DNA of 64,000 nt from VFKI01 sp964647825 (lineage in GTDB: Bacteria; Pseudomonadota; Gammaproteobacteria; DSM-16500), in NCBI GenBank assembly GCA_964647825.1, contig CAZYJL010000005.1:1-64000 (forward strand), written 5' to 3'. The position numbers and the translations under genes are program-made. Positions 9,050 to 18,156 of this stretch are shown here, in pieces. The notes beneath the pieces were generated by a model, which saw nothing but the letters and a program-made list of their open reading frames with translations, searched no databases and had not been told where the DNA came from. How positions within the stretch are numbered: the first letter of the stretch is position 1; every line of letters begins with the position of its first letter.

Positions 9050-10294
9050 TTAAGTGACAATAAAGCCCGTATCCATTGCTTGCATCATCTGCCGATAATC
9101 TAATTCAATTTCATCTTTATCATCACTCACCAAAATAACTTTTCCAGGCGCTGTGAATAAATCACGTGTTGGTAATAATAAATCTCCTGGCTTAATCGAT
9201 AATGCATACCAATAGACACTTTTGCAGGATTGAATGACTTTAATCATTGGAATTGAATGAACAACACCTTGCTTGCGCGTTGATAATAATACAGTTAATG
9301 CATGTCTTGCCAATTGCCAAGGATGCTGTGTTTTTTGCAAAAAATCTTCTTCATGTAAATAAGCATCGACGTTTAACTCTAATTGATTACTACCTAAACA
9401 ATGCGAATGCACATCACATTGTACATTGCCACCAACGCGGGCACCAACCTCAACCAAACGCGGCCCTGATAGCGTATCAATGACTTCAGCGTGCGCGGCA
9501 CCTGTGACAAAACCTAAAGCATCTAAGACTTTTTTTAAATAATGCTGTAAATAAGACTGCACTTCTCCATCTGGGGGTAACAATTCCTCCCTGTCATAAA
9601 TCATGCCGTAGCCAGGAATAAGACGTTTATGACAACGCCATATATCCGTAAAAAAATGTTCACCATGACAACTCACGGAATTCACCATATATTCTGTGCC
9701 GCGCAAAAATTCTTGCACTAAGACAGATTGATTATATAAACCTAAACAATTTTTTTTGCCGTATATTTCATGAAATTTCTCGATAACACTTTCTTTCGAA
9801 TGACAAATGAATACACTTTCTGTACCGGCACTGGCTAATGGTTTAAGCACCACAGGATAGTCCGTCGCCCAATCAATCCACTCTAACGCTTCTGATACAT
9901 TTTGCACGTTTGCATATTTCATACATGGCACACCTGCAGCATTCAATGCTTTTGCCATTTCATATTTATTACGCCTAGCGATACTTTTTGCAGCATCATT
10001 CCCTTTTAAGCCGAATGCAAAAATTAATTGATCGGCCAAACTGACTCCAGACTCAGTACCTGCAATCACAGCACTTGGTGAATAGGTTTTTAATTTATTA
10101 ACCAGTGCGACAAAATCACCGTCATAACAATAACTGGCAAGATAATCGTTATCATCATATGTCGAACTTTTTGCTAACTCATATAAAGGCTTAATTGAAC
10201 TTTGCACATGAATACAATTGATATAGTTATTTTTCAAATATCTTGTATAAGCTTTTGATAAACGATACGCATCTACCAGTATACAAACTTTCAT
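9050..10294 (-). CDS. ATP-grasp ligase (carboxylate-amine ligase type)
   Basis: 414 aa. N-terminal Rossmann-like pre-ATP-grasp domain (MKVCILVDAYRLSKAY), then an ATP-grasp fold: a conserved lysine strand in PVVLKPLASAGTESVFI, the adenine-contacting VQEFLRGTEYMV, and a Mg-binding C-terminal strand near RLVEVGARVGGNVQ. The layout resembles L-amino-acid ligases of the BacD/DdaF type, which join amino acids or other carboxylates through an acyl-phosphate. Its ATG overlaps the stop of the diiron oxygenase gene (ATGA), and the GGAGG site lies inside that gene's end, so translation is coupled. Substrates unknown. Confidence 0.85.
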   Translation of the reverse strand: MKVCILVDAYRLSKAYTRYLKNNYINCIHVQSSIKPLYELAKSSTYDDNDYLASYCYDGDFVALVNKLKTYSPSAVIAGTESGVSLADQLIFAFGLKGNDAAKSIARRNKYEMAKALNAAGVPCMKYANVQNVSEALEWIDWATDYPVVLKPLASAGTESVFICHSKESVIEKFHEIYGKKNCLGLYNQSVLVQEFLRGTEYMVNSVSCHGEHFFTDIWRCHKRLIPGYGMIYDREELLPPDGEVQSYLQHYLKKVLDALGFVTGAAHAEVIDTLSGPRLVEVGARVGGNVQCDVHSHCLGSNQLELNVDAYLHEEDFLQKTQHPWQLARHALTVLLSTRKQGVVHSIPMIKVIQSCKSVYWYALSIKPGDLLLPTRDLFTAPGKVILVSDDKDEIELDYRQMMQAMDTGFIVT

Positions 10295-11250
10295 ACATAA
10301 CCTCCGTTTAGTCTCTCAGCAAAAGATTGAATCCCCATTTCCTCAGCTAACAAAATTAATGGTGAGTAATCAATGCGAGATAAATCAAACCATTCTTCAG
10401 ACACGGCCTCTTCCATAATGGCATCCGCCGCATGAGGACACACTTGACGTAAAATTTTATCCCATACGGCAAGTTCTTTACTGGCAAAATACCTCACTGG
10501 AAAATGCAAAATAGATGAAAAAAAAGATTTTTCTCTATTATTGAGCTCTCGATAAATTAAACGTATCAACCAAGTGAAAATTTTTCCGTGCGCTACTTCA
10601 TCCATACGATGTGCACGCACAGCTTCGCGATTCAATGTGACGATTTTTTGTGAAACAGATAAGCTTTTCAAATAATCACTGACAAATATTTCTGACACAA
10701 CTGCAACTGCTAAGCGAATTAATATTTTTTGCCAATCCTCTGAATGCTGATCTTGCAGACGATGCATTCGTTTTATTAAATCAAATTCAGGCAACATGTA
10801 ACGATTTATTTTTCGATTCTTTTCAGCAACTGCCATGACATGATGTATTAATAAAATATGGTACGATTCATCTGTTAATGTTTCTGCAATTAATTCACCT
10901 GAATGATTATCTGAGACACCTGGCACATGGCCATGAATAATGTCATAACAAACGGGCGAAATAATTTTTGACTCAATCGCAATGGTTTTTGCATTGTAAG
11001 CAAGCCATCCCCATGAGAGTAACTTGTTTTTTTCAAGCGGTGTTAAATTTTTATAGGAAATACAATTTTTAATTGGTAGCAATTCTTCTAAAAAATCAGG
11101 ACGATCTATTTCATAGTTTAACTCGCTGGGCAAAACATAATGCCTGACTTGCGCACGTTTCTCCCATGTTGCAATAAATTTTGAAAGCAATGCGCGAGAA
11201 TAAGAAATTTCTTTACCCTGTGTTATCACGGATGTAGCAGTATTTCTCAT
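10291..11250 (-). CDS. AurF-like diiron N-oxygenase
   Basis: 319 aa from the ATG at 11250 (AGGTGG 6 nt upstream; a GTG at 11259 is the alternative). Candidate iron ligands E93, E128, H131 (ESYH), E187, H214, E218 and H221 (HRMDEVAH) have spacings of 35, 59, 27, 4 and 3 residues. This reproduces almost exactly the ligand spacing I recall for AurF (E101, E136, H139, E196, H223, E227, H230). AurF and CmlI oxidise amines to nitro groups; other members hydroxylate. First gene of a three-gene operon with an ATP-grasp ligase and an MFS pump. Substrate unknown; could also be a C-hydroxylase. Confidence 0.85.
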   Translation of the reverse strand: MRNTATSVITQGKEISYSRALLSKFIATWEKRAQVRHYVLPSELNYEIDRPDFLEELLPIKNCISYKNLTPLEKNKLLSWGWLAYNAKTIAIESKIISPVCYDIIHGHVPGVSDNHSGELIAETLTDESYHILLIHHVMAVAEKNRKINRYMLPEFDLIKRMHRLQDQHSEDWQKILIRLAVAVVSEIFVSDYLKSLSVSQKIVTLNREAVRAHRMDEVAHGKIFTWLIRLIYRELNNREKSFFSSILHFPVRYFASKELAVWDKILRQVCPHAADAIMEEAVSEEWFDLSRIDYSPLILLAEEMGIQSFAERLNGGYV

Positions 11251-11645
11251 AGAGTCCACCTAATGGATGAAAAAATATAGGAATATTAAAATAACGAGCA
11301 GACCGCTTCATTTCTCTGGATCCCTTGAATAAAACGCGGGAGGATGAAGTAGACAAAATAAATGAAACACCGTGCTTGTTAAAAAATTAATAAATTAAAA
11401 AATTTGATATAAATTCAATAAAACAAATTGATAACTATGATTAAAAAGAAAAATCAGGGAGAAATCCTAAAAAATAGGAAATAGCGCAGAGGGGGAAAAT
11501 GACCCAATAAAAAAATATATAAAATTAGAATTAGGAAATAACCAATATGGACAAAAAATAGAAACATAGAAAAACTGGAAGGCAATGAAAATATTAACGC
11601 GTCATTTTTAAAAAAACAATCATTTTTTTAAATTATTTATAACTA

Positions 11646-11717
11646 CTCAGGTAATCAACATTTTTTATTTTAGCTGCAATTGCAGTCAGTCAAGTGAAAA
11701 AATGTTGATTACCTGAG
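11646..11717. repeat. Family-A mini-MITE (72 bp)
   Basis: Perfect 21-bp inverted ends (CTCAGGTAATCAACATTTTTT at 11646-11666 and its complement at 11697-11717) around 30 bp containing GCAGTCAGTCAAGTG. The CTCAGGT...TTTTTTCACTTGACTGAC layout matches the ends of the full-length copies at 27693, 33090 and 59141, so this is an internally deleted member. It can form a long hairpin and could act as the rluC terminator. The rest of 11251-11747 is A+T-rich; a decayed REP palindrome is visible near 11318-11347. Confidence 0.75.
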
Positions 11718-11747
11718 CGTCGTCACGATTATTCTAAAAAAAAGCAA

Positions 11748-12707
11748 CTACGCTGATTCTCTCGCCAAACAATCCAATACGCTCTGCAATTTTGTGTCCA
11801 ATGACGCCATCACAGAAATTTTTTCACCTGTCGAAGGTAAAATAAACTCTAATTTTGCAGCATGCAAAAATAGTCGATCGAGCCCTGTTTTTTTTATCTC
11901 ACGATCAAATGCACGATCGCCGTATTTTTCATCGCATGCAATCGGATGATGACTATAACGCGCATGCACGCGTATTTGATGTGTTCGACCCGTATGCAAC
12001 ACAGCCTCCACCAACGTGGCGCCTGCAAATTGTTGCAATGGTCGAAACACCGTAAGTGCTGACTTACCAACCTCACCCGACACATCAGGACGCACAATCC
12101 GTTCACCACCCGCCAGAAAATTCTTTTGCAAAGCCACCGCAACACGATGTTCGCCAGCTGGCCAATGCCCGCGTGTCAGTGCTAAATAGGCTTTGAACAT
12201 TTTCCCTGCACGCAGTAATGCATGTAACTCTCGCAGCGTGCTCCGTTTTTTTGCCAATATCAAACAACCTGACGTATCGGCATCCAGACGATGCACTAAC
12301 TCCAACTGTGGTAATTTAGGATACAATGCACGCATTGCTTCGATGACACCCACTTTCGTACGCACCCCACCGTGCACTGGAATGCCTGAAGGTTTATTGA
12401 TAATCAGTAAACGGCTATCTTCATATAAAATACTTTTTGACAGTAAAGTGAGCAAAGAATCGCTGGGTATTTCGGGCGCTGCCTGTGCTGCCTGAAACAC
12501 GGGTGGGACACGCACCTCATCCCCTGCTTGCAGGCGATAATCTGGCCCGATCCGCTTGCCATTCACCCGCACTTCGCCTTTCCGCAACATGCGGTAAATT
12601 CTTGTTTTAGGAACTTTTTTTAAAATTGCACGAAGAAAATTATCTACGCGCTGGTCCGCATAATCGGGATCGATCACGACCCGCCGAACCGGCTGCTTCT
12701 CAGACAT
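11748..12707 (-). CDS. rluC: 23S rRNA pseudouridine synthase RluC
   Basis: 319 aa. N-terminal S4 RNA-binding domain (RVDNFLRAILKKVPKTRIYR and KGEVRVNGKR) followed by the RluA/RluC catalytic domain with the HRLDADTSG motif containing the catalytic Asp. E. coli RluC modifies U955, U2504 and U2580 of 23S rRNA. The length and the divergent position to rne match E. coli, which supports RluC over RluD or RluA. The 150-bp gap holds both promoters. Confidence 0.92.
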   Translation of the reverse strand: MSEKQPVRRVVIDPDYADQRVDNFLRAILKKVPKTRIYRMLRKGEVRVNGKRIGPDYRLQAGDEVRVPPVFQAAQAAPEIPSDSLLTLLSKSILYEDSRLLIINKPSGIPVHGGVRTKVGVIEAMRALYPKLPQLELVHRLDADTSGCLILAKKRSTLRELHALLRAGKMFKAYLALTRGHWPAGEHRVAVALQKNFLAGGERIVRPDVSGEVGKSALTVFRPLQQFAGATLVEAVLHTGRTHQIRVHARYSHHPIACDEKYGDRAFDREIKKTGLDRLFLHAAKLEFILPSTGEKISVMASLDTKLQSVLDCLARESA

Positions 12708-12856
12708 ACTACGATTGATACCCCTCTAGAATACTGATATATTCGCCAGCATCTTCCGGCTTTTTTCGGACTTCATACTAACAGATAATCTATTGAATTT
12801 GCGCTCCCCTAATTTGAGATACTGAAGGAACGCTCCATGCATCATAAAGGGTAACC

Positions 12857-15754
12857 ATGAAAAGAATGCTTGTTAACGCAACCCACAAAAATGAGGAGTT
12901 GCGGATCGCGCTGGCAGATGGTCAGCATTTGTACGACTTGATTATTGAATCTTCCGCAAGAGAACAAAAACAATCAAACATCTATAAAGGTCGCGTCACG
13001 CGCATAGAACCTAGCCTTGAAGCCGCCTTTGTTGACTACGGTGGCGAACGTCACGGCTTCTTGCCTCTTAAAGAAGTCGCACGCTCATGTTTTCGTGCAA
13101 GCTACACGGATACTGGCAAGCGCCCAACCATCAACGAAGTCCTCGAAGAAAACCAAGAAATCGTGGTACAGATTGATAAAGATGAGCGCGGCACGAAAGG
13201 GGCAGCGCTCACTACCTTTATTTCTTTACCAGGCTCTTATTTAGTCTTAATGCCAAATAATCCACGCGCCGGCGGTATCTCTCGACGCATTGAAGGCGAC
13301 GAGCGCTCTACTTTGCGTGAAAATTTAGCTGCATTGAATTTACCAGAAGGCATGGGCGTGATTGTCCGTACCGCAGGCAGTGGTAAAAATCTTGAAGAAC
13401 TGCAATGGGATTTAGATGTACTGTTGCGTCATTGGAACTCGATCATCAAAGTGACTGACGAACGCGCCGCCCCTTTTCTTATCTACCAAGAAAGCAGCGC
13501 TGTGATCCGCGCAGTACGCGATTACTTACGCAAAGATATTGATGAAGTACTCATTGATCATCCGGATGTGTATCAAGATGTGCTTTCCCATATTCAATTA
13601 GTACGTCCTGATTTTTTACAACGCGTGAAACTCTTTCAAGATCCAACACCACTCTTTACCCGTTTCCAGATTGAAAGCCAAATTGAATCTGCCTTTCAAC
13701 GTGATGTGCGCCTTCCCTCTGGTGGTTCGATTGTCATAGATCATACAGAAGCTCTCGTTTCTATTGATATTAATTCGGCAAAATCCACGCGTGGTGGCGA
13801 TATTGAAGAAACCGCATTCAATACGAATCTTGAGGCGGCAGAAGAAATTGCCAGACAATTGCGTTTACGTGATTTAGGTGGATTAATCGTCATTGATTTT
13901 ATCGACATGACGCCTACGCGTAACCAACGTGAAGTAGAAGAGCGTATTCGCGCAGCTCTGTCCATGGATCGTGCAAAAGTACAAATCGGCCGTATTTCTC
14001 GTTTTGGTTTACTTGAAATGTCACGCCAACGATTACGTCCATCCCTCGGCGAATCTAGCCAAATTAGTTGTCCGCGCTGTCACGGTCAAGGCACGATTCG
14101 CGGTGTAGAATCACTCGGACTATCGATTATTCGTTTAATTGAAGAGCATACACTGAAAGAAAATACCGCAGAAATTCGCGCAATTTTACCAGTGGAAGTC
14201 GCAACCTTTTTATTAAATGAAAAACGCCAAGCGATTATTGGGATTGAAGATCGACAAAATGTCCGCGTGATTATTGTTCCTAATCCAGATTTTGTGACAC
14301 CGCACTACGAAGTCATTCGTATTCGCCGCTCTGACATCGATGGTAAAACAGAAAAAATAGTCAGTTATCATCTTGCTGCGCGCGCAGAAAATGAATCTGC
14401 AACAACAAATGCTACCACACGTGCACCACAAGAACCTGCCATTAAGCGCATGCAAATAGATCAACCGATGCCACTTGCTGCAACTGAAAATAAATCTGCC
14501 CCCAAATCAAGCGGGCAACAAACTGGTGCGGCGAAATCAGGTGGTTTATTCAAACGGTTAATTAATTATATTTTGCCACACGATGAAACGGCTGCTGAAA
14601 AAACAAAGTCGCCAGAGAAGTTACCGACAAACACCGGCACAAATGAAAAAGATAAATCGTCAACGCCTCGACGCGCAGGTTTACATCGTCGAGAACATGG
14701 CAACCGATCACGCAACCAACATCGCCAACAAAGAAATCGTGGACGCGGGCAAAGCCATTACCGTGGCGATAAATCAGAAAGAACAGATAAAGAAAGTCCA
14801 TCGCATAGTCATCACAGTCACAAAACGGAACAGGATAACCCTCCTGCAGCACCTGTTGTTTTGCCTTCATCATCACAACCTGCAGCAACACCACAACAAT
14901 CCGTCAAACCAGCTGTAATGGTAGCGCCTGCGATACCAGCGCCTGTGGCAATGAATACACCGACGCAACCTGCCAATACGCAAGTTAGCAGAACACAAGA
15001 ACCGCAGCCTCTTCCTGTCACCGTGCAAAATCAGCCAACGACCACCACACCAATAGCAAACAAGGCAGAAAAAGCACCCGCTATCTCACTAGAAACACAA
15101 AGCGTTGTGACGGATCAGGCACAAACGATACACCACCAACAAGTCTCGCCATCCCAAATGCCAAGTGATCAATCCGCTACTGCCTCTGCGGGGGGTGGAA
15201 ATGCGAACAATACGAATGAGCATGCAAATCGACGTAGACCCTCTGGCCACCTTGCCAGACATCGACGCGGCCGACACGCAGGCAAACATCATCAACGGAA
15301 TAAATCTGAGGGAGAGAAAACCTCTCACAACCACACAACCTCTAGCCCTAGCAATAGCGGTGATACGCAGCAGCAACATCCAAGTAGTCATCACGAACAG
15401 CCTAGCGCTGCCGTCACTGCTGCCGCACCACCAACGAACGCTGTACAATCACCGCCTACCAAAGCAATAACACAACCTGTTGTTCATCCGGCTGTGATTG
15501 CAACACCGACCGCTACACCCGCCGCAACAATCGCACCGACACCGCCGCCGGCTCCTACAAAAAATGCGGCCCCGGTCACGGTGACAGCGACGATTGCACC
15601 GGCTATTGCGATGGTTCCTATTGCAGCGCAGCCTTTACAGAAAAAAGAAACGCAGCAAAATCCTCCGTTAACACCAACGGTAACCATTGCAGCACCAGCC
15701 ACAGCGCCCACAAAAAACAATGAAAACAAAGCAGAAAAAGAGGATCAAGCTTAA
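12857..15754 (+). CDS. rne: Ribonuclease E
   Basis: Endoribonuclease and degradosome scaffold for mRNA decay, rRNA and tRNA processing. 965 aa. The catalytic half (about residues 1-510) shows an S1 domain (NIYKGRVTRIEPSLEAAFVD), the active-site block VSIDINSAKSTRGGDIE ... LIVIDFIDM with the two metal-binding Asp, and the Zn-link CPRCHGQG. The C-terminal half is disordered and Pro/Ala/Thr/Gln-rich with two Arg-rich basic patches (around residues 605-645 and 790-825), like the RNA-binding arms of E. coli RNase E. RNase G would lack this tail. Confidence 0.95.
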   Translation: MKRMLVNATHKNEELRIALADGQHLYDLIIESSAREQKQSNIYKGRVTRIEPSLEAAFVDYGGERHGFLPLKEVARSCFRASYTDTGKRPTINEVLEENQEIVVQIDKDERGTKGAALTTFISLPGSYLVLMPNNPRAGGISRRIEGDERSTLRENLAALNLPEGMGVIVRTAGSGKNLEELQWDLDVLLRHWNSIIKVTDERAAPFLIYQESSAVIRAVRDYLRKDIDEVLIDHPDVYQDVLSHIQLVRPDFLQRVKLFQDPTPLFTRFQIESQIESAFQRDVRLPSGGSIVIDHTEALVSIDINSAKSTRGGDIEETAFNTNLEAAEEIARQLRLRDLGGLIVIDFIDMTPTRNQREVEERIRAALSMDRAKVQIGRISRFGLLEMSRQRLRPSLGESSQISCPRCHGQGTIRGVESLGLSIIRLIEEHTLKENTAEIRAILPVEVATFLLNEKRQAIIGIEDRQNVRVIIVPNPDFVTPHYEVIRIRRSDIDGKTEKIVSYHLAARAENESATTNATTRAPQEPAIKRMQIDQPMPLAATENKSAPKSSGQQTGAAKSGGLFKRLINYILPHDETAAEKTKSPEKLPTNTGTNEKDKSSTPRRAGLHRREHGNRSRNQHRQQRNRGRGQSHYRGDKSERTDKESPSHSHHSHKTEQDNPPAAPVVLPSSSQPAATPQQSVKPAVMVAPAIPAPVAMNTPTQPANTQVSRTQEPQPLPVTVQNQPTTTTPIANKAEKAPAISLETQSVVTDQAQTIHHQQVSPSQMPSDQSATASAGGGNANNTNEHANRRRPSGHLARHRRGRHAGKHHQRNKSEGEKTSHNHTTSSPSNSGDTQQQHPSSHHEQPSAAVTAAAPPTNAVQSPPTKAITQPVVHPAVIATPTATPAATIAPTPPPAPTKNAAPVTVTATIAPAIAMVPIAAQPLQKKETQQNPPLTPTVTIAAPATAPTKNNENKAEKEDQA

Positions 15755-15779
15755 AGCGACCGGGTGACCAAAAAACTGG

Positions 15780-15802
15780 ATACCGCGCATAAAGCGCGGT
15801 AT
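15780..15802. repeat. REP-type palindrome (ATACCGCGC type)
   Basis: ATACCGCGC-ATAAA-GCGCGGTAT, 26 bp after the rne stop and continuing directly into the family-B element (GACAGCTT). The same palindrome recurs at 35371-35393 and 46820-46842. It may also stabilise or terminate the rne transcript. Confidence 0.75.
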
Positions 15803-16066
15803 GACAGCTTCTTTTATTAAAAATAGCTTATAAAAAGATCAACTCATATGAGGTGGCACTGTGTCTCACGGCTTTTTTTGAGACAACCTATTGATTTTAT
15901 TAATAAAACGTGAATTTTTTATCTTATTGATTTTATTAATTATTTTTTAAAAAATAAATTTTTATTAATATAAACAATAAGTTAGATGTTTTATAGTTGG
16001 TATATCTAGGGCCACCTCCTATAAATTGATCTTTTTATGAACTATTTTTAATAAAAAAAAGCTGTC
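15803..16066. repeat. Family-B MITE-like element, full copy
   Basis: About 264 bp bounded by inverted ends of about 55 bp: GACAGCTTCTTTTATTAAAA ... AGATCAACTCATATGAGGTGGC on the left, and the reverse complement with a few mismatches on the right, ending AAGCTGTC at 16066. The centre is A+T-rich with two TTATTGATTTTATTAAT-like direct repeats and an internal hairpin (GTCTCA...TGAGAC). No transposase or coding frame, so any movement would need a transposase elsewhere. Related pieces lie at 16202-16281, 26244-26324 and 46843-47030. Confidence 0.75.
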
Positions 16067-16082
16067 ACTCCACACATTCACC

Positions 16083-16208
16083 TGTCACCCCGCACTTGTT
16101 GCGGGGTCTGGTGTAAGAAAATAATCACATTAAATCAATGAGACCCTTTTCTTGTTAGATGAATTTTATTTTTTATACCGGACCCCGCAACAAGTGCGGG
16201 GTGACAAG
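16083..16208. repeat. Inverted pair of REP palindromes (CACCCCGCA type)
   Basis: Two copies in opposite orientation: GTCACCCCGCACTTGTTGCG... near 16084-16110 and its mirror GGACCCCGCAACAAGTGCGG near 16180-16201, 70-odd bp apart. Each is itself a hairpin (CCCCGC/GCGGGG). There is no coding content between them. Confidence 0.7.
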
Positions 16209-16281
16209 ATTTTTTTAGTTAGTTTTTTATCAAAAACCAAATTTAAAATAGAAAAAATATCAATTTATAGGAGGTGGCCCT
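16202..16281. repeat. Family-B partial element
   Basis: TGACAAGATTTTTTTAGTTA ... CAAATTTAAAATAGAAAAAATATC ... ATAGGAGGTGGCCCT. The same 80-bp unit occurs inverted at 26244-26324. It shares the AGGAGGTGGCCCT inner end with the full family-B element but has a different outer arm, and it abuts a REP palindrome in both places. Confidence 0.65.
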
Positions 16282-16314
16282 GTTGGTATATCAGCTCTAA
16301 ACCTATCCTATTTT

Positions 16315-16488
16315 CTATTCATCACTTTCTAACGGCCTTGCACGCGATTCCAACATGACAGGAATCCCATCAATCACTGGCCAGACTTTTTGATCAAACC
16401 GACAGATCAATTCTTGATTCTGTCGATCAAACAACAATTCACCTTTGCAAATTGGGCATGCGAGAATGTCTAATAATCTATTGTCCAT
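16315..16488 (-). CDS. Trm112/YcaR-family zinc-ribbon-like small protein
   Basis: 57 aa. It begins MDNRLLDILACPICKGEL and ends with IPVMLESRARPLESDE, the full-length UPF0434/Trm112 pattern: LLDILACPxCKG, LxFD..., LICR, IDGIPVML. One CxxC pair is present (CPIC) and a further single Cys (LICR). The family activates methyltransferases in eukaryotes; the bacterial role is unsettled, and the gene often sits near kdsB or lpxK, which is not so here. It lies immediately beside the repeat nest. Confidence 0.9.
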   Translation of the reverse strand: MDNRLLDILACPICKGELLFDRQNQELICRFDQKVWPVIDGIPVMLESRARPLESDE

Positions 16489-16662
16489 TGCACAAATAAT
16501 CCTTTCAACTGTATTGTATTAAATGAATAATGATTTAACTCTTCACGACAGGTTATACGCGGAGAATGGATCACTGTGAATAGCTTCCTAAAAAATAGTT
16601 TACGGTGCCATTCACTTCTACTATGACTTGGTTTAATTTTTTTATTTTTTTAACTGATCACT

Positions 16663-17403
16663 ATGACACATTCACACACGCCACTTACCTCTGCTCTCTC
16701 ACAAGCGCATCCCTCATGGCACGCGTGTTTACAGCGGGCTTTAGCAGCAATGGAGCCAGCGTATCTCGAGATGCTTGCACACACACCAGACTGGTTACCC
16801 GGCCCGCAAGCAATTTTTCGTGCTTTTTCTCTGCCTGTTACAAAAACAAAGTATATTTTGTTCGGTGAATCGCCCTATCCACGCGCGGCATCGGCCAATG
16901 GCTATGCTTTTTGGGATAATGCCGTCACAGCACTCTGGTCTGATACTGGCTTAGATAAAAAAGTAAACAGAGCAACATCGCTTCGCAATTTGATTAAATT
17001 ATTACTTGTGGCAGAAGGTTTGCTCCAGCCAAATCAAACAGGGCAAACAGAAATTGCCAAAGTAAACAAAAAAGATCTAATAAAAACCAATAAACAGCTT
17101 TTTGATAATTTTACAAATAAAGGATTTTTACTGCTAAATGCCTCACTTGTGTTACGGCCAAGCCGTGTCAAAGAAGATGCGCTACAATTTCAGCCTTTTT
17201 TGCAAGAAGTGTTAACTTTTATTACAAAACATACCCCCACCATTGAATTAATCTTATGGGGCAAAATTGCGGAAAAAATACAAAGCTTGACACTGGCGCT
17301 TCCTTGCAAAAAATACTTAGCAGAACACCCTTATAATCTCTCATTTATTCACAATACAAAGATGCGGGATTTTTTTCAGCCATTACATTTGCTTCTGCTA
17401 TAA
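16663..17403 (+). CDS. Uracil-DNA glycosylase superfamily protein with altered active-site motif
   Basis: 246 aa. Overall layout follows family-1 UDG: YILFGESPYPRA followed by ANGYAFWD (motif 1 and the uracil-binding Phe), LLNASLVLRP (motif LLN..L), IELILWGK (the LLWG strand) and EHPYNLSF (place of the HPSPLS loop). In UDG the first motif is GQDPYH with catalytic Asp; here G68-E69-S70-P71-Y72-P73 puts Ser at the Asp position and Pro at the His. It may use a different mechanism or substrate, or be non-catalytic. The ATG at 16663 lacks a clear ribosome site. It ends 39 bp before the response regulator gene. Confidence 0.75.
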   Translation: MTHSHTPLTSALSQAHPSWHACLQRALAAMEPAYLEMLAHTPDWLPGPQAIFRAFSLPVTKTKYILFGESPYPRAASANGYAFWDNAVTALWSDTGLDKKVNRATSLRNLIKLLLVAEGLLQPNQTGQTEIAKVNKKDLIKTNKQLFDNFTNKGFLLLNASLVLRPSRVKEDALQFQPFLQEVLTFITKHTPTIELILWGKIAEKIQSLTLALPCKKYLAEHPYNLSFIHNTKMRDFFQPLHLLLL

Positions 17404-17442
17404 TGAACTTAGTACCCCGCTCCTAATAGGGGATAAAGCTTT

Positions 17443-18156
17443 ATGCGCATACTCCTTGTCGAAGATAATGAGCTATTGGGCGATGGACTACGCACAGGCC
17501 TAATGCAAGCGCACTATACAGTTGACTGGCTAAAAGATGGGCTAACTGCAGATCAAGCGCTCAAAACTGAGCTATTTGACATCGTTGTACTGGATCTTGG
17601 CTTGCCAAGGCTCACTGGCATTCAGGTACTACAAAACTTACGTGCGCGCGGGCAAACCATGCCTGTATTAATTCTCACCGCTCGTGAATCCATTGAAGAA
17701 CGAATCAGAGGGCTAGATAACGGTGCGGATGATTACCTGACCAAACCCTTTGATCTTGAAGAGCTCTGCGCACGTTTACGTGCTTTACAACGACGATTTT
17801 CTTTACGTGCCTCGCCATTATTAACATACGACAATATTACACTCGACCCAGCCGCCCATGTTGCCATGTTAAATGGCAATGTACTGACTCTATCAAGACG
17901 CGAATTTTCACTTTTACACAAATTACTTGAAAATGCTGGGCGCGTTATCTCTCGCGAAACACTCTCACAATCTTTATATGGCTGGGGAGAAGACGTGGAT
18001 AGTAATGCATTAGAAGTCCATATTCACAATTTACGTAAAAAATTAGGTGCTGACGTGATTCACACGATTCGAGGGATTGGCTATTTAATTGATAAAAGTA
18101 AATCTGAAAATCCTGAAAAAAATCAGAAAAAAACGCATGGCAGAAATGAAAAATGA
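17443..18156 (+). CDS. OmpR-family response regulator, PmrA/QseB-like
   Basis: 237 aa. Receiver domain (residues 1-about 115) with acidic pocket E7-D8, phospho-acceptor D51 (VVLDLGLP) and TKPF lysine; C-terminal winged helix with LSRREFSLLHKLLENAGR and a final HTIRGIGYLI wing. A basic, polar tail of about 20 residues follows. Its ATG is preceded by AGGGGAT. Its gene overlaps the kinase gene by ATGA. The sequence fits PmrA/QseB, the regulator of Dot/Icm effectors in Legionella and Coxiella. A perfect PmrA box lies upstream of the gene at 2327. The assignment within the QseB/PmrA branch is inference. Confidence 0.88.
   Translation: MRILLVEDNELLGDGLRTGLMQAHYTVDWLKDGLTADQALKTELFDIVVLDLGLPRLTGIQVLQNLRARGQTMPVLILTARESIEERIRGLDNGADDYLTKPFDLEELCARLRALQRRFSLRASPLLTYDNITLDPAAHVAMLNGNVLTLSRREFSLLHKLLENAGRVISRETLSQSLYGWGEDVDSNALEVHIHNLRKKLGADVIHTIRGIGYLIDKSKSENPEKNQKKTHGRNEK

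Noticed and set aside
14562..15729. Several antisense frames under the 3' half of rne
   Set aside because: They mirror low-complexity Pro/Ala/Thr codons of RNase E and lack start signals; compositional artefacts.
15484..15729. Hydrophobic Gly/Ala/Val-rich antisense protein
   Set aside because: Produced by the complement of Ala/Pro/Thr codons in the rne tail; no ribosome site.
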